From Mycobacteroides sp. LB1 (GTDB taxonomy: Bacteria; Actinomycetota; Actinomycetes; Mycobacteriales; Mycobacteriaceae): a stretch of 64,000 nucleotides of DNA. Positions 53,326 through 63,410 of the stretch are shown here, in pieces. The notes under the pieces were generated by a model. That model saw only the letters and a program-made list of their open reading frames with translations, did no database searches and was not told the DNA's origin. Where the stretch lies: positions 124,001 through 188,000 of the forward strand of contig NZ_JACCFF010000002.1 in the NCBI RefSeq assembly GCF_013449725.1, read 5' to 3'. Numbering within the stretch: the first letter of the stretch is position 1; each line of letters starts with the position of its first letter. The position numbers and the translations under genes were made by a program.

Positions 53326-54053
53326 GTCTCGTTCTATTACCGGCGGTCGATGTCGCCGACGGTCAGGCCGTCCGCCTCGTACAGGGCAAGGCAGGCAGCG
53401 AAACCACTTACGGCTCACCGCGTGACGCCGCCCTGGCATGGCAGAACGACGGCGCCGAATGGGTGCACCTGGTGGATCTGGACGCAGCCTTCGGTCGTGG
53501 CTCCAATCGCGAGCTGCTCGCTCAGGTGGTTGGCGAGCTCGATGTCAAGGTTGAGCTCTCCGGCGGCATCCGCGATGACGATTCGTTGAAGGCTGCGCTC
53601 GCAACCGGTTGCGCTCGAGTCAATCTCGGGACCGCAGCACTCGAGGACCCGGAGTGGTGTGCCTCGGCCATCGCCCGACACGGCGAGCGGGTTGCCGTGG
53701 GGCTCGACGTGGAAATCGTCGACGGCGCACACCGGCTGCGCGGCCGCGGCTGGGTCAGCGACGGCGGCGACCTCTGGGAGGTAATGGAACGACTGCGCGC
53801 ACAAGGATGTTCGCGCTACGTCGTCACCGACGTGACAAAGGATGGCACCCTCACGGGACCGAACCTGGAACTGCTCGCACAGGTTGCGGGTGTGGCCAAT
53901 GCTCCCGTAATCGCTTCGGGCGGGGTATCGAGCCTCGATGACTTGCGCGCCATCGCGGAGCTGACCGGGGCCGGTATCGAGGGTGCGATCGTCGGAAAGG
54001 CCCTCTACGCAGGCCGATTCACCCTGCCCGACGCACTGGCTGCCGTTTCCTGA
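53322..54053 (+). CDS. hisA: Phosphoribosyl isomerase (HisA; PriA-type bifunctional candidate)
   Basis: This isomerises ProFAR to PRFAR. The 243-aa TIM barrel has [18 protein letters not shown] (catalytic Asp in PAVDV), [34 protein letters not shown] (second Asp) and [13 protein letters not shown]. In mycobacteria this gene product is PriA, which also performs the TrpF reaction because no trpF exists. GTG 53322 overlaps hisH by 4 bp. Confidence 0.94.
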   Translation: MSLVLLPAVDVADGQAVRLVQGKAGSETTYGSPRDAALAWQNDGAEWVHLVDLDAAFGRGSNRELLAQVVGELDVKVELSGGIRDDDSLKAALATGCARVNLGTAALEDPEWCASAIARHGERVAVGLDVEIVDGAHRLRGRGWVSDGGDLWEVMERLRAQGCSRYVVTDVTKDGTLTGPNLELLAQVAGVANAPVIASGGVSSLDDLRAIAELTGAGIEGAIVGKALYAGRFTLPDALAAVS

Positions 54054-54054
54054 C

Positions 54055-54870
54055 ATGCCCACGACTGCGGAGCTCGTAACTCTGGTTTCTGAGGCGTCCG
54101 CGATTCTGGACGTCGCGGCTCAGCGCTTCGTGGCCGGGCACGGGGCCGATGGCGTGGTGTTCAAGGGTGGCAAGGACTTCGCCACCGAGGAAGATCTGGC
54201 CATCGAGCGGATGGTGGTCGCGGCGCTCACCGAGCGCACCGGTATCGCCGTGCACGGTGAGGAATTCGGCGGCCCGGCAGTGGATTCCGATCTGGTATGG
54301 GTTGTCGACCCTATCGACGGCACGGTGAACTACGCGGCAGGGTCCCCGATGGCCGCCATCCTTCTGGGGCTGCTCTCCGACGGAGTGCCGGTAGCGGGGT
54401 TGACTTGGTTACCGTTTATGGGGGAGAAGTACACCGCAGTCACTGGTGGCCCGCTGATGCGTAACGGTGTGGCGATGCCCCCGCTGCCACGAGCCGACCT
54501 CGCCGATGTTGCGGTGGGTCTGGGCACCTTCAACGTCGACTGGAAGGGGCGAGTGCCGGGCCGTTATCGGTTGGCGGTGCTGGAGAACCTGAGCCGCATC
54601 ACGTCCCGTCTGCGGATGCATGGCAGCACCGGGATCGATTTGGCCTTCACTGCGGGCGGGATACTCGGCGGTGCGGTGAGTTTCGGCGCGCACGTGTGGG
54701 ATCACGCGGCCGGTATCGCGTTGGTTCAGTCGGCGGGCGGGCACGCGACGGATCTCCGCGGCAATCCGTGGACGCCCGAATCGCCGTCGGTGCTGGTGGC
54801 CGCGCCGGGTGTGCACGAACAGATCCTGGAAGTGCTGGCTGAAGTGGGAGACCCGGAGGACTACCGATGA
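54055..54870 (+). CDS. impA: Inositol monophosphatase family protein
   Basis: The 271-aa Mg-dependent phosphatase has the family signatures [23 protein letters not shown] and [15 protein letters not shown]. As in M. tuberculosis (Rv1604) it is inserted between hisA and hisF; it starts one base after the hisA stop and overlaps hisF by 4 bp. It may dephosphorylate inositol phosphate. Some actinobacterial homologues are histidinol-phosphatases, and since no other phosphatase of the pathway is in this cluster that role is possible but unproven. Confidence 0.88.
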   Translation: MPTTAELVTLVSEASAILDVAAQRFVAGHGADGVVFKGGKDFATEEDLAIERMVVAALTERTGIAVHGEEFGGPAVDSDLVWVVDPIDGTVNYAAGSPMAAILLGLLSDGVPVAGLTWLPFMGEKYTAVTGGPLMRNGVAMPPLPRADLADVAVGLGTFNVDWKGRVPGRYRLAVLENLSRITSRLRMHGSTGIDLAFTAGGILGGAVSFGAHVWDHAAGIALVQSAGGHATDLRGNPWTPESPSVLVAAPGVHEQILEVLAEVGDPEDYR

Positions 54871-55640
54871 GTGTTGCGACAAGGGTCATCGCCTGCCTCG
54901 ACGTCGACGACGGCCGAGTGGTCAAAGGTGTGAACTTCGAAAACCTGCGTGACGCCGGCGATCCGGTGGAGCTCGCCGCCGCCTATGACGCCGAGGGTGT
55001 GGACGAGCTGACCTTCCTTGATGTCACGGCGTCCTCCTCAGGCCGGGCCACCATGCTGGATGTTGTGCGGCGTACCGCCGAGCAGGTCTTCATTCCGTTG
55101 ACTGTGGGAGGCGGTGTGCGGTCGGTGGAAGACGTCAACGTGCTGCTGCGGGCCGGTGCGGACAAGGTGGGCGTCAACACCGCGGCGATCGCTCGCCCGG
55201 AGCTGCTAGCCGAGTTGGCACAGCGGTTCGGATCGCAGTGCATCGTACTGAGCGTCGATGCGCGCCGGGTCCGCGAACCGGACGCGCCCACCCCGTCCGG
55301 ATGGGAGGTCACCACACACGGCGGGCGTACGGGCACCGGGCTCGATGCAATCGAATGGGCAAGGCGTGGAGCCGAATTGGGGGTGGGGGAAATCCTGCTC
55401 AATTCGATGGACGCCGACGGCACCAAAGCGGGATTCGACCTTCCGATGATCGCGGCCGCACGCGCCGCGGTCGATGTCCCGGTGATCGCCAGCGGCGGAG
55501 CCGGTGCTGTGGAGCATTTCGCCCCGGCGGTCCAGGCCGGTGCCGATGCGGTGCTGGCCGCCAGCGTCTTCCATTTCCGAGAGCTGACCATCGGTGAGGT
55601 TAAAGCGGCGATGGCGGCAGAAGGGATCACCGTGCGATGA
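54867..55640 (+). CDS. hisF: Imidazole glycerol phosphate synthase, cyclase subunit
   Basis: This forms IGP and AICAR from PRFAR with ammonia from HisH. The 257-aa barrel begins [19 protein letters not shown] with the catalytic Asp, and has [31 protein letters not shown] (second Asp) and [16 protein letters not shown] 54867 overlaps impA, and the stop overlaps hisI. Confidence 0.96.
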   Translation: MSVATRVIACLDVDDGRVVKGVNFENLRDAGDPVELAAAYDAEGVDELTFLDVTASSSGRATMLDVVRRTAEQVFIPLTVGGGVRSVEDVNVLLRAGADKVGVNTAAIARPELLAELAQRFGSQCIVLSVDARRVREPDAPTPSGWEVTTHGGRTGTGLDAIEWARRGAELGVGEILLNSMDADGTKAGFDLPMIAAARAAVDVPVIASGGAGAVEHFAPAVQAGADAVLAASVFHFRELTIGEVKAAMAAEGITVR

Positions 55641-55993
55641 CTGAGCTGGATCCGGCGATCGCCGATCGTTTGAAGCGTGACGCCGCAGGCCTGGTAACCG
55701 CGGTCGTACAGGAGCGCGGCACCGGCACGGTGCTGATGGTGGCGTGGATGAACGACGAGGCCTTGGCGCAGACCCTCGAGACGCGGCGCGGGACTTACTT
55801 CTCACGTTCGCGTCAGCGTCTGTGGGTCAAGGGTGAGACGTCAGGTCACACCCAATATGTGCATTCGGTGCGGTTGGACTGCGACGGTGACACGCTGGTT
55901 CTCGAAGTCGACCAGACCGGACCGGCATGCCACACCGGCGCGCACAGCTGCTTCGATGCCGATGTGCTACTTGCGGGCGCGGAGGAACTCTAG
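55637..55993 (+). CDS. hisI: Phosphoribosyl-AMP cyclohydrolase
   Basis: The 118-aa monofunctional enzyme opens the purine ring of PR-AMP. It has [35 protein letters not shown] and the metal-binding [21 protein letters not shown] with conserved Cys and Asp. No HisE domain is fused. ATG 55637 overlaps hisF, and the last 27 bp overlap bcp on the other strand. Confidence 0.95.
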   Translation: MTELDPAIADRLKRDAAGLVTAVVQERGTGTVLMVAWMNDEALAQTLETRRGTYFSRSRQRLWVKGETSGHTQYVHSVRLDCDGDTLVLEVDQTGPACHTGAHSCFDADVLLAGAEEL

Positions 55994-56425
55994 GGCCTTG
56001 TCGGCGTGCGCGTTCATGTTGAGCTCGCTCGCGAAGACCTCCAGGATCGTCTTATCGGTGCCGATGATGAACGTGGTCCGCTTGACCGGAGCCAGCTTGC
56101 CCAACAGACCGCGCTTGACGCCGAAGGCTGACGAAACCTTCCCGCCGGTATCCGAGAGCAGTGGGTAGTCGAACTTGCGCTTGTCGGCGAAGTCGGCCTG
56201 CTTCTCCACCGAGTCGACGCTGATACCCACCCGCGAGGCGCCGGCTTCCTTGAATTCGGTTGCCAGATCCCGAAAATGGCAAGCCTCGGCGGTGCAGCCT
56301 GGGGTGTTGGCGGCCGGATAGAAGAACAGCACGACGGGTCCGTCGGCCAGGAGTGCGGAGAGACTGCGGGCGGTTCCGGTCTGATCCGGGAGCTCGAAGT
56401 CGGCGACGCGATCACCAGGTTTCAT
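55967..56425 (-). CDS. bcp: Peroxiredoxin, BCP/PrxQ family
   Basis: The 152-aa thioredoxin-fold peroxidase reduces peroxides. The peroxidatic cysteine lies in [20 protein letters not shown], and a second Cys five residues on fits the PrxQ resolving position. [14 protein letters not shown] is the typical start. It corresponds to BcpB (Rv1608c), but chaA, which lies between hisI and bcpB in M. tuberculosis, is absent, and the two genes overlap at their ends. Confidence 0.93.
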   Translation of the reverse strand: MKPGDRVADFELPDQTGTARSLSALLADGPVVLFFYPAANTPGCTAEACHFRDLATEFKEAGASRVGISVDSVEKQADFADKRKFDYPLLSDTGGKVSSAFGVKRGLLGKLAPVKRTTFIIGTDKTILEVFASELNMNAHADKALEFLRARK

Positions 56426-56468
56426 GAGTCGAACGCTACCCGCAGCGCCGCGTCTCCGGCACCGGGCC

Positions 56469-59288
56469 TCATGTGTGCACCGCGCGCGCCGGGCGTGAAC
56501 GGATCAGCCGAGGCCACCAGAACAGCGGCCCGAGGAGGCGGGCGATCGCCGGCGTGATGAACGAACGCACGACGAGTGTGTCGAGCAGGAGGCCGAGACC
56601 GATGATGGACCCCAATTGGCCGACCGAGAGTAGGTCGCTCGACAGCATGGCCATCATCGTGGTGGCGAAGACGATGCCCGCAGTAGTGACAACCTTTCCG
56701 GAATTGGCTACCGCCCTGATCAAGCCCGTGTTCAGCCCCGCCTTGCTTTCCTCCAGATAGCGGGAAATGAGCAGCAGGTTGTAGTCCGAGCCCACCGCCA
56801 CCAGGATGATGAAGGTGATGGGCAGGTTTAGCCAGCTCAGCGGTATCCCAAGGAAGTGCTGCCAAACCAGCACCGATAATCCGAAGGCGCCCGAGTAAGA
56901 GAACGCCACGGTGCCGACGATGACCAGTGCTGCCACCACGCTCCTGGTGATGAGCAGCATCACCAGGAAAATCAGGGCAAATGCCGCGATCGCCGCGATC
57001 AGGAGATCTGTCTTCGTGGCGTCCTGGATGTCCCAGTATGTTGCTGCGGCACCGCCGAGGTAGACCCGCGCCCCCGCTAGCGTCGTGCCCTTCAGCGCTT
57101 CCTTGGCCGCGGGCAGGTAGGCCTGGGCGTGCGCAATGCCTTCCGGGCTCAACGCCTCTCCGTCGTGGTAGATCATGTAGCGCGCGGATTTCCCGTCCGG
57201 TGAGATGAAGTACTTCAGGTCGATCTGGAAGTACGGATTGTCGAAGGCCTCGGGCGGTAGGTAGAAGAACTCGTCGTTCTTGGAACTGTCGAATGCGTAT
57301 CCGAGGTCCATCATTTGGCGGCCCAGCTCGTTCAGCTGGGTCAGCAGCGGCCGCATGGTGCTCTGCTCGGTGAGGATCACTTTTCTCATACTGTCCAGTT
57401 CGTTGGCGCTTTTCCCGATGACCTCGACCAGTTGTGGTGTGACAGCGTCCTGTATCAGCGCGGCCTTGAGGGTGTCGTCCACGGCATCGGTCATCGAGTC
57501 GATTTGGTCGGTCATATCGAACAGCGATCTCAGTGCCCAGCACATCGGGATGTCGGCGCAGTGGGGTTCCCAGTAAAAGTAATTCCGGAGCGGCCGGAAC
57601 TGGTCGTCGAAATTGCCGAGGGTGTCCCGCATGGTGACCGTGACGTCTTTGAGCTCCTGTGCACCCTTGACGGTGATATGCGCGGCGCCCGCCTGCTGCC
57701 CGGTGAGCTCTTGTTGTTGGCGCATCAGGCCAGACATCCGCTCGGTGATATCGGCCATTTGGGTGAACCGATCGGTGAGATCCGTGAGGAATGGGATCAA
57801 TTCGTTGATCTTGGTTCCCATAGTTCCCATGGTGTAGGTGAACGAGGAATGTTCCAGCGGGGTGCCCAGCGGTCTGGTGACGCTCTGAATCATCGCGACG
57901 CCTGGTGTGTGGAACACGCTGCGTGCCACCTTGTCCAGAGCGATCATGTCCGTGGAATTACGCATATCGTGCTCGGATTCGACCATGAGCATGTCGCTAT
58001 TGAGCTTGCTCACCGGGAAATGCCTGTCTGCTGCGGCATATCCCTGATTCGCCGGAGTATCGGCGGATACGAAGATTCGATCATCATATTGCGGGCGGTA
58101 TGACGGGAGCGTGATCGAACCGATCAACACCACGACACTGCTCACCACAAGAATTCGCCCGGGCCAACGCACGGTAACGGTGCCGACCTTGCGCCAAATA
58201 CCGGCGCTTGCCTTGACTTTCGGCTCAAATACCCCGAAGCGGCTACCCAGTGCCAGTACGGCGGGCCCGAAGGTGAGGGATGCCGCGACCGCAACAAGCG
58301 TTGCCGCCGCGCACGGCACGCCCATCGTGTTGAAATAGTTGAGGCGAGTGAACTGAAGGCAGAATGTGGCGCCCGCGATGGCCAGACCCGACCCGAGGAT
58401 GACGTGGGAGACGCCTTTCACCGCAGAGTAATACGCGGATTCCCGGTCTTCGCCCGCATGCCGGGCCTCTTGGTATCTGCCGATCAAGAAGATCGCATAG
58501 TCGGTGCCCGCGCCGAGAATCAACGAGACCAGGATGTTCGAGGCGAAGACGGAGATACCGATTATCTTGTGATAAGCGAGGAACGCGACAACGCCTCGCC
58601 CACAGGACAATTCCACCATCACCATGAGTAACGTCAGGAACGCCGTGGCGACGGACCGGTAGACGATGAGCAGCATCACGGTGATGATGGCGATCGTCAC
58701 GTACATCAAGCGGATCATGCTTTGGTTGCCCACTTGGAGCATGTCCGTGGACAGTGGTGCCGAGCCCGAGACGTACACCTTGACGCCATTGGAGGGTTGG
58801 ACCTCGGCGACGAGCTCGCGAATCGCTTTGATGGATTCATCGGAGACAGTCGAACCTTGATCACCCGCGACACGCACAAGCGTGTACGCGGCCTTTCCAT
58901 CTGCACTCTGTACGCCTGCGGCAGTCGTCCCCTGACCCCACAGGTTCATCACGTACTGAACGTGCTTTTTGTCGTTCTCTAGCTTGCCCGCCAGCTCGTC
59001 ATAGAACTTGTGATCGGCATCGTTGAGTGCGTGGTCACCTTCGAGAATGACCATCACCAAGCTGTTGCTGTCGGATTCCTTGAACGATTCGCCAATGTGA
59101 ATAAGGGCTTTCGAGGAGGGTGCGTCGAGCGGCACCAGCGGGCCCTGGTTCGCGTCGGTGACGGGTTCGAGCTGCGGAACGATGGTGTTGACAAGAATGG
59201 TGAACGCAACCCACACCAGGACTACCAGTATCGAGAACTTCCGAATTGTCCTCGCGAAGAAGGGCTTTCCCGTGTCGTGCCTGCTCAT
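56469..59288 (-). CDS. MmpL-family RND transporter
   Basis: The product is 939 aa with the MmpL layout: TM1, a large external domain, five TMs, a second external domain and a final TM block. The proton-relay Asp-Tyr pairs are visible in GAGTDYAIFLIGRYQE and AVGSDYNLLLISRYLEE. A long helical stretch in the second loop (about residues 475-640) resembles the coiled-coil arm of the MmpL4/MmpL5 group. ATG 59288 overlaps the mmpS stop, so the pair is coupled. It exports lipids, siderophores or drugs; the pairing with MmpS and a MarR gene points to the MmpL4/5-like group. Confidence 0.92.
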   Translation of the reverse strand: MSRHDTGKPFFARTIRKFSILVVLVWVAFTILVNTIVPQLEPVTDANQGPLVPLDAPSSKALIHIGESFKESDSNSLVMVILEGDHALNDADHKFYDELAGKLENDKKHVQYVMNLWGQGTTAAGVQSADGKAAYTLVRVAGDQGSTVSDESIKAIRELVAEVQPSNGVKVYVSGSAPLSTDMLQVGNQSMIRLMYVTIAIITVMLLIVYRSVATAFLTLLMVMVELSCGRGVVAFLAYHKIIGISVFASNILVSLILGAGTDYAIFLIGRYQEARHAGEDRESAYYSAVKGVSHVILGSGLAIAGATFCLQFTRLNYFNTMGVPCAAATLVAVAASLTFGPAVLALGSRFGVFEPKVKASAGIWRKVGTVTVRWPGRILVVSSVVVLIGSITLPSYRPQYDDRIFVSADTPANQGYAAADRHFPVSKLNSDMLMVESEHDMRNSTDMIALDKVARSVFHTPGVAMIQSVTRPLGTPLEHSSFTYTMGTMGTKINELIPFLTDLTDRFTQMADITERMSGLMRQQQELTGQQAGAAHITVKGAQELKDVTVTMRDTLGNFDDQFRPLRNYFYWEPHCADIPMCWALRSLFDMTDQIDSMTDAVDDTLKAALIQDAVTPQLVEVIGKSANELDSMRKVILTEQSTMRPLLTQLNELGRQMMDLGYAFDSSKNDEFFYLPPEAFDNPYFQIDLKYFISPDGKSARYMIYHDGEALSPEGIAHAQAYLPAAKEALKGTTLAGARVYLGGAAATYWDIQDATKTDLLIAAIAAFALIFLVMLLITRSVVAALVIVGTVAFSYSGAFGLSVLVWQHFLGIPLSWLNLPITFIILVAVGSDYNLLLISRYLEESKAGLNTGLIRAVANSGKVVTTAGIVFATTMMAMLSSDLLSVGQLGSIIGLGLLLDTLVVRSFITPAIARLLGPLFWWPRLIRSRPARAVHT

Positions 59289-59728
59289 GCGGACAGCACC
59301 TGGCACCAGACACCCGCGTGCTCGCCGGTTGCGGTGTGCTCTGAGCGCACCAACCCGTCAACGGTGATGCGGCAGCCAACATTTTGGCCCGCCACTTGTG
59401 CCGTGATGTCCCCGGTCGCGGTAGTCAGGACGGTGGTCTCCGTGTGCGACCAGGGCAATGCGGTGGGCTCGACGTCGACCGGTTTGTTGTTGGTATCCCA
59501 GTAGCTCACGCGCGCCCAGCCGCCGTAGTCGCCATAGATCTCGTAAACGATGCTCTTGGGATTGAATTGGACGACGGCGAAATTGCCTCCAGGGCTATGT
59601 GTTCGGTCCTGCGAGCCGAAAACCCCGTGCGCGAACTTGATGGCCAGCCCCGCAGTGAGCAGTACCGCGACAAATATGGCCGGCAACCAGATCTTGTTGA
59701 CCAGGCGACGGCTTCTGGAGACGCTCAT
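59285..59728 (-). CDS. MmpS-family membrane accessory protein
   Basis: The 147-aa protein has one N-terminal transmembrane helix (WLPAIFVAVLLTAGLAIKF) and an extracytoplasmic beta domain with VVQFNPKSIVYEIYGDYGGWARVSYWD and a Cys pair (VGCRI and VWCQV). AAAGGT precedes ATG 59728. MmpS proteins work with the adjacent MmpL; the genes overlap in ATGA. Confidence 0.92.
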   Translation of the reverse strand: MSVSRSRRLVNKIWLPAIFVAVLLTAGLAIKFAHGVFGSQDRTHSPGGNFAVVQFNPKSIVYEIYGDYGGWARVSYWDTNNKPVDVEPTALPWSHTETTVLTTATGDITAQVAGQNVGCRITVDGLVRSEHTATGEHAGVWCQVLSA

Positions 59729-60087
59729 GGCTGTACCTTTCGAGGTTCAAGGCCTGCGGGACCCGCGATGTCCGGGTTGCGGCACCGGCTGGCTTTGTTG
59801 CTTACCGGGCGATGCGAAACGTGATCGTCACCATTGACGGCGGTCGAGCCCGCTCTTCGATTCACTCCAACCCTTCGGAGGTTTGCGGCGATCGAGGCGC
59901 GAGTCATGCGTGACAGATACTATACAAGTTATGTATTAGGTGTCGATCTCTCCGGTGAGATGCTCGTCTCAGGGGAGTGGCGCGGGGGTTTGGCAAACAA
60001 ATCGTCGAGCTCCCGGTGGTGGCGTCAAGGTTTCGATAGCCTGGGCGCGACACGCGTTTACCTGTCATTCCCGGATCGAGAGGCACG
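59729..60087. promoter_or_regulatory. mmpS/marR divergent promoter region with AT-rich palindrome
   Basis: This 359-bp gap has no convincing gene. At 59918-59939 it turns sharply AT-rich and holds ATACA-AGTTA-TGTAT (59922-59936), a dyad with 5-bp perfect arms, within TACTATAC...GTATTAG. This is the best candidate for the MarR operator and for promoters of the flanking genes. Confidence 0.5.
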
Positions 60088-60579
60088 ATGGCCGTCCACG
60101 AGAGCTCGATTACCACACGTGACTGGACGCTGAGCAGGCCAGAACTCGATACATCCGCAATGGAAGTGATCGGCTCGTTGAAGCGGGCGACCGGATTGCT
60201 CGCACGGGCGCTCGAGCCTCTTTATGCGACTGCACCCATCGCCGAACCCGAGCACGACATTCTGGTTGTGCTGCGCCACCGCAAGGGTCCGGTGATCGCT
60301 CGCCACGTCGCCGAAGAACTCGGCGTATCGCAAGCCTGGGTGAGTAGAACGCTCCGCCGGCTGGAGGAGCGCGGATATGTGCAGCGGCAGGCCAATGCCA
60401 ACGACAGGCGGGCCGCCATCATCAGCATGACCGACAGTGGGCGCGCCGTGGTGGACGAATTCTTCCCGGAGCAGTTGCGAATCGAACGTGAAGCGCTTGC
60501 CGGTCTGGGTGACGAGCGGGCGGCAGTGGTCGCAAGCCTGGAGCGCCTCGTTGCGTCTCTCAGGGCATACGAAGGTTAG
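60088..60579 (+). CDS. MarR-family regulator, probable repressor of mmpS-mmpL
   Basis: The 163-aa protein has a MarR winged helix: EHDILVVLRHRKGPVIARHVAEELGVSQAWVSRTLRRLEERGYVQRQANANDRRAAIISMTDSG, including the wing with the DxRxxxIxxT pattern. GAGAGG precedes ATG 60088. It is divergent from mmpS, the same logic as Rv0678 with mmpS5-mmpL5. Loss of such repressors raises efflux; the ligand is unknown. Confidence 0.88.
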   Translation: MAVHESSITTRDWTLSRPELDTSAMEVIGSLKRATGLLARALEPLYATAPIAEPEHDILVVLRHRKGPVIARHVAEELGVSQAWVSRTLRRLEERGYVQRQANANDRRAAIISMTDSGRAVVDEFFPEQLRIEREALAGLGDERAAVVASLERLVASLRAYEG

Positions 60580-60643
60580 GCGGAGGGCGACACCCGGAGC
60601 CAGACTTCTTGTTTTTCGAACAGGTGTTCGATACCATCAATTC

Positions 60644-61837
60644 ATGGCAGACCTCGACGGGGAGGCGGCGTCACTGGTGACGCGTCTGTCCGAGCTGGAG
60701 CGGCACAAGGCTCACGATGCGGCCGAACAGGCCCGCATATCGGTTCGACTTGATGAGGTGCGGCGTGCCATCGAAGAACGTGACGGTGTTCCTGCCAGGC
60801 GGCGCGGTGTTGGAGTTGCATTGGAAGTTGCACTGGCGCGCCAGGATTCTCCGGCGCGCGGCTCCCGGCATCTGGGATTCGCTAAGGCGCTTGTCAACGA
60901 AATGCCGCATACCCTCGCTGCCTTGGAATGCGGAGCTCTCTCGGAATGGCGCGCGACCATCCTGGTTCGCGAGACGGCCTACCTCGCCCTGGAGGATCGT
61001 CAGAAGGTCGACGTCGAGATGTGCGCCGATCCGGCGCGGCTTCACGGACTCGGCGACCAGCGACTCGCGGCGGAGGCCAAGAAACTGGCGTACCGCCTCG
61101 ACCCCCTGGCCGTGGTGCACCGTGCGCGTCGGGCAGAGAACGATCGGCGGGTCACGATCCGTCCCGCCCCGGACACCATGACCTATCCGACGGCGCTGCT
61201 GCCGGTGAAACAGGGCGTGGCCGCATATGCGGCCCTGAAGCGAGCCGCCGACACCTCGGCCGACCCCACCGCGGTCGTGGGCAGATCATGGCCGACACCC
61301 TCGTCGAGCGGCTGACGGGAGTGGCGACGGCCGAGTCGGTGCCGATTGGCGTGAACATCATGATTTCCGACTCGGCGCTGCTAGGTGAGGGCGACGAGCC
61401 GGCGACGGTGGCAGGCTATGGCCCCATTCCCGCGGCGGTAGGCCGCAATCTGATCTCCAGAGCGGTTAGCGCGGGAGCGCAGGCCACGGCGCGACGGATA
61501 TACCGAAAGGTGGGCACCGGCGCGCTGGTGGCATTGGAGTTCCCGGAGCCGGGCGTTTCCCAAGGGGCTGGCCGAGCTCATCGACCTACGAGATCAAACC
61601 TGCCGAACCCCATATCGCGATGCGCCTATTCGCCATCATGGCCACGCGATGAGCCATGCCCGTGGTGGCGCGACCAGTCTTGGAAACGCGTTGGGCCTGT
61701 GTGAACGCTGCAACTTCATCAAAGAGGCCAACGGTTGGACCGTCTACCTCGTCGATGGAACCGATTGCCACACAGTCAGATACATCACCCCGACCGGGGT
61801 AACACACCATTCGACCGCCCCTCCGCTGGTGGCATAG
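60644..61837 (+). pseudogene. Frameshifted 13E12 repeat family (DUF222) HNH endonuclease gene
   Basis: The first frame (ATG 60644 to about 61265) encodes a DUF222-type helical N-terminus (GFAKALVNEMPHTLAALECGALSEWRA). The middle (about 61265-61550) continues in another frame with GRGQIMADTLVERLTGVATAE. The end (about 61555-61837) returns to the first frame with FPKGLAELIDLRDQTCRTP and the HNH half-site LCERCNFIKEANGW. Two frameshifts thus split one former gene of about 400 codons. In addition the HNH region reads CRTPYRDAPIRHHGH, lacking the second Cys usual after PG. It is decayed. Confidence 0.85.
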
Positions 61838-61874
61838 CCAAATCGGCTGGCGGGGGTCTGGGAGAATGGTGGTC

Positions 61875-63410
61875 ATGAATAGCACCGTCAGCGGCGCCGC
61901 CACCACGACCAGGGAAGAGTTCAATGCCCTGGCGGCAGTGCACCGGGTCGTGCCGGTGACGCGAAAGGTACTGGCGGATAGCGAGACTCCCGTCTCCGCC
62001 TATCGTAAATTGGGTGCCAATCGCCCGGGTACATTCCTGCTCGAATCGGCGGAGAATGGCCGGTCATGGTCCCGTTGGTCGTTCATCGGTGCGGGATCAC
62101 CCTCGGCGTTGACGGTCCGGGACGGTCATGCCGCCTGGCTGGGCGCCACCCCGGAGGGCGCGCCCGTCGGAGGCGACCCTCTCGCCGCGCTGCGGGCCAC
62201 CATGGACCTGCTCGCCGGCGAGTCGCTCTCGGATCTCCCGCCGCTGTCGGGAGGGATGGTGGGCTTCCTGGCCTACGACATCGTGCGACGTCTGGAGCGG
62301 TTGCCCGAGAAAGCCACCGATGACCTCGGCCTGCCGGATCTGCTGCTATTGCTCGCCACCGATATGGCGGCCGTCGACCACCATGAGGGCACCATCACGC
62401 TCATCGCCAACGCGGTGAACTGGGATGACACCCCGGAACGCGTGGCTGAGGCCTACGACGGCGCCGTCGAACGGCTGGATGTGATGACGGCGGCGCTGAG
62501 CCAGCCGCTGCCCTCCACGGTGGCGCACTTCGATCGTCCGAAGCCCAACTATCGCAGCCAGCGCACCGTGGAGGAGTACAGCGCGATCGTCGACAAGCTG
62601 GTCGGCGATATCGAAGCAGGCGAGGCATTCCAGGTGGTGCCGAGCATGCGCTTCGAAATGGAGACCGATGTCGACCCGCTGGACGTGTACCGGATCCTGC
62701 GGGTTACCAACCCGAGCCCGTACATGTATCTGCTGCACGCTCCGGATGCCGATGGCGGAACGGCGTTTTCGATCGTCGGATCGAGTCCGGAGGCACTCGT
62801 CACCGTCAAAGACGGGGTGGCAACCACGCATCCGATCGCAGGAACCCGCTGGCGTGGCGTGACCGACGAGGAAGACATCCTGCTCGCCAAGGATCTACTC
62901 GCCGACGAAAAAGAGCTTTCCGAGCACCTCATGCTGGTGGACCTGGGTCGCAACGATCTCGGGCGTGTCTGCACCCCGGGCACCGTGAAGGTCAGCGACT
63001 ACAGCCATATCGAGCGCTACAGCCACGTCATGCACCTGGTGTCGACCGTGTCCGGGTCGCTCGCGGACGGCAAGACGGCATTGGATGCCATCACCGCGTG
63101 TTTCCCCGCCGGAACGCTGTCGGGGGCACCGAAGGTGCGCGCCATGGAACTCATCGAAGAGGTCGAGCTCACCCGCCGCGGACTGTACGGGGGAGTCCTG
63201 GGATACCTGGATTTCGCCGGGAACGCCGATTTCGCTATCGCGATCCGCACCGCACTGTTCAAGGACGGTCGTGCCTATGTGCAGGCAGGCGGGGGTGTGG
63301 TGGCCGACTCCACGGGCGAATACGAATACAACGAGGCTCGGAACAAGGCCACCGCGGTGCTCAATGCCATCGCCGCCGCCGAAACCCTCACGGGCGCCGC
63401 GGATGTCTAA
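61875..63410 (+). CDS. trpE: Anthranilate synthase component I
   Basis: This makes anthranilate from chorismate with a separate glutaminase. The 511-aa protein has the N-terminal feedback segment [18 protein letters not shown], then [16 protein letters not shown] ([17 protein letters not shown]), [42 protein letters not shown] and [16 protein letters not shown] 61875 is chosen; ATG 61866 is directly behind GGGAGA and therefore too close. The upstream gap is only 37 bp with no leader peptide, so attenuation is not evident. Confidence 0.95.
   Translation: MNSTVSGAATTTREEFNALAAVHRVVPVTRKVLADSETPVSAYRKLGANRPGTFLLESAENGRSWSRWSFIGAGSPSALTVRDGHAAWLGATPEGAPVGGDPLAALRATMDLLAGESLSDLPPLSGGMVGFLAYDIVRRLERLPEKATDDLGLPDLLLLLATDMAAVDHHEGTITLIANAVNWDDTPERVAEAYDGAVERLDVMTAALSQPLPSTVAHFDRPKPNYRSQRTVEEYSAIVDKLVGDIEAGEAFQVVPSMRFEMETDVDPLDVYRILRVTNPSPYMYLLHAPDADGGTAFSIVGSSPEALVTVKDGVATTHPIAGTRWRGVTDEEDILLAKDLLADEKELSEHLMLVDLGRNDLGRVCTPGTVKVSDYSHIERYSHVMHLVSTVSGSLADGKTALDAITACFPAGTLSGAPKVRAMELIEEVELTRRGLYGGVLGYLDFAGNADFAIAIRTALFKDGRAYVQAGGGVVADSTGEYEYNEARNKATAVLNAIAAAETLTGAADV

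Noticed and set aside
59725..59907. 60-codon minus-strand frame in the mmpS/marR gap
   Set aside because: Overlaps the mmpS start and lies in the regulatory region; Arg-rich translation with no family signal.
61838..61874. Possible trp leader peptide and attenuator before trpE
   Set aside because: Only 37 bp separate the pseudogene from trpE; no Trp-codon run and no hairpin pair could be found.
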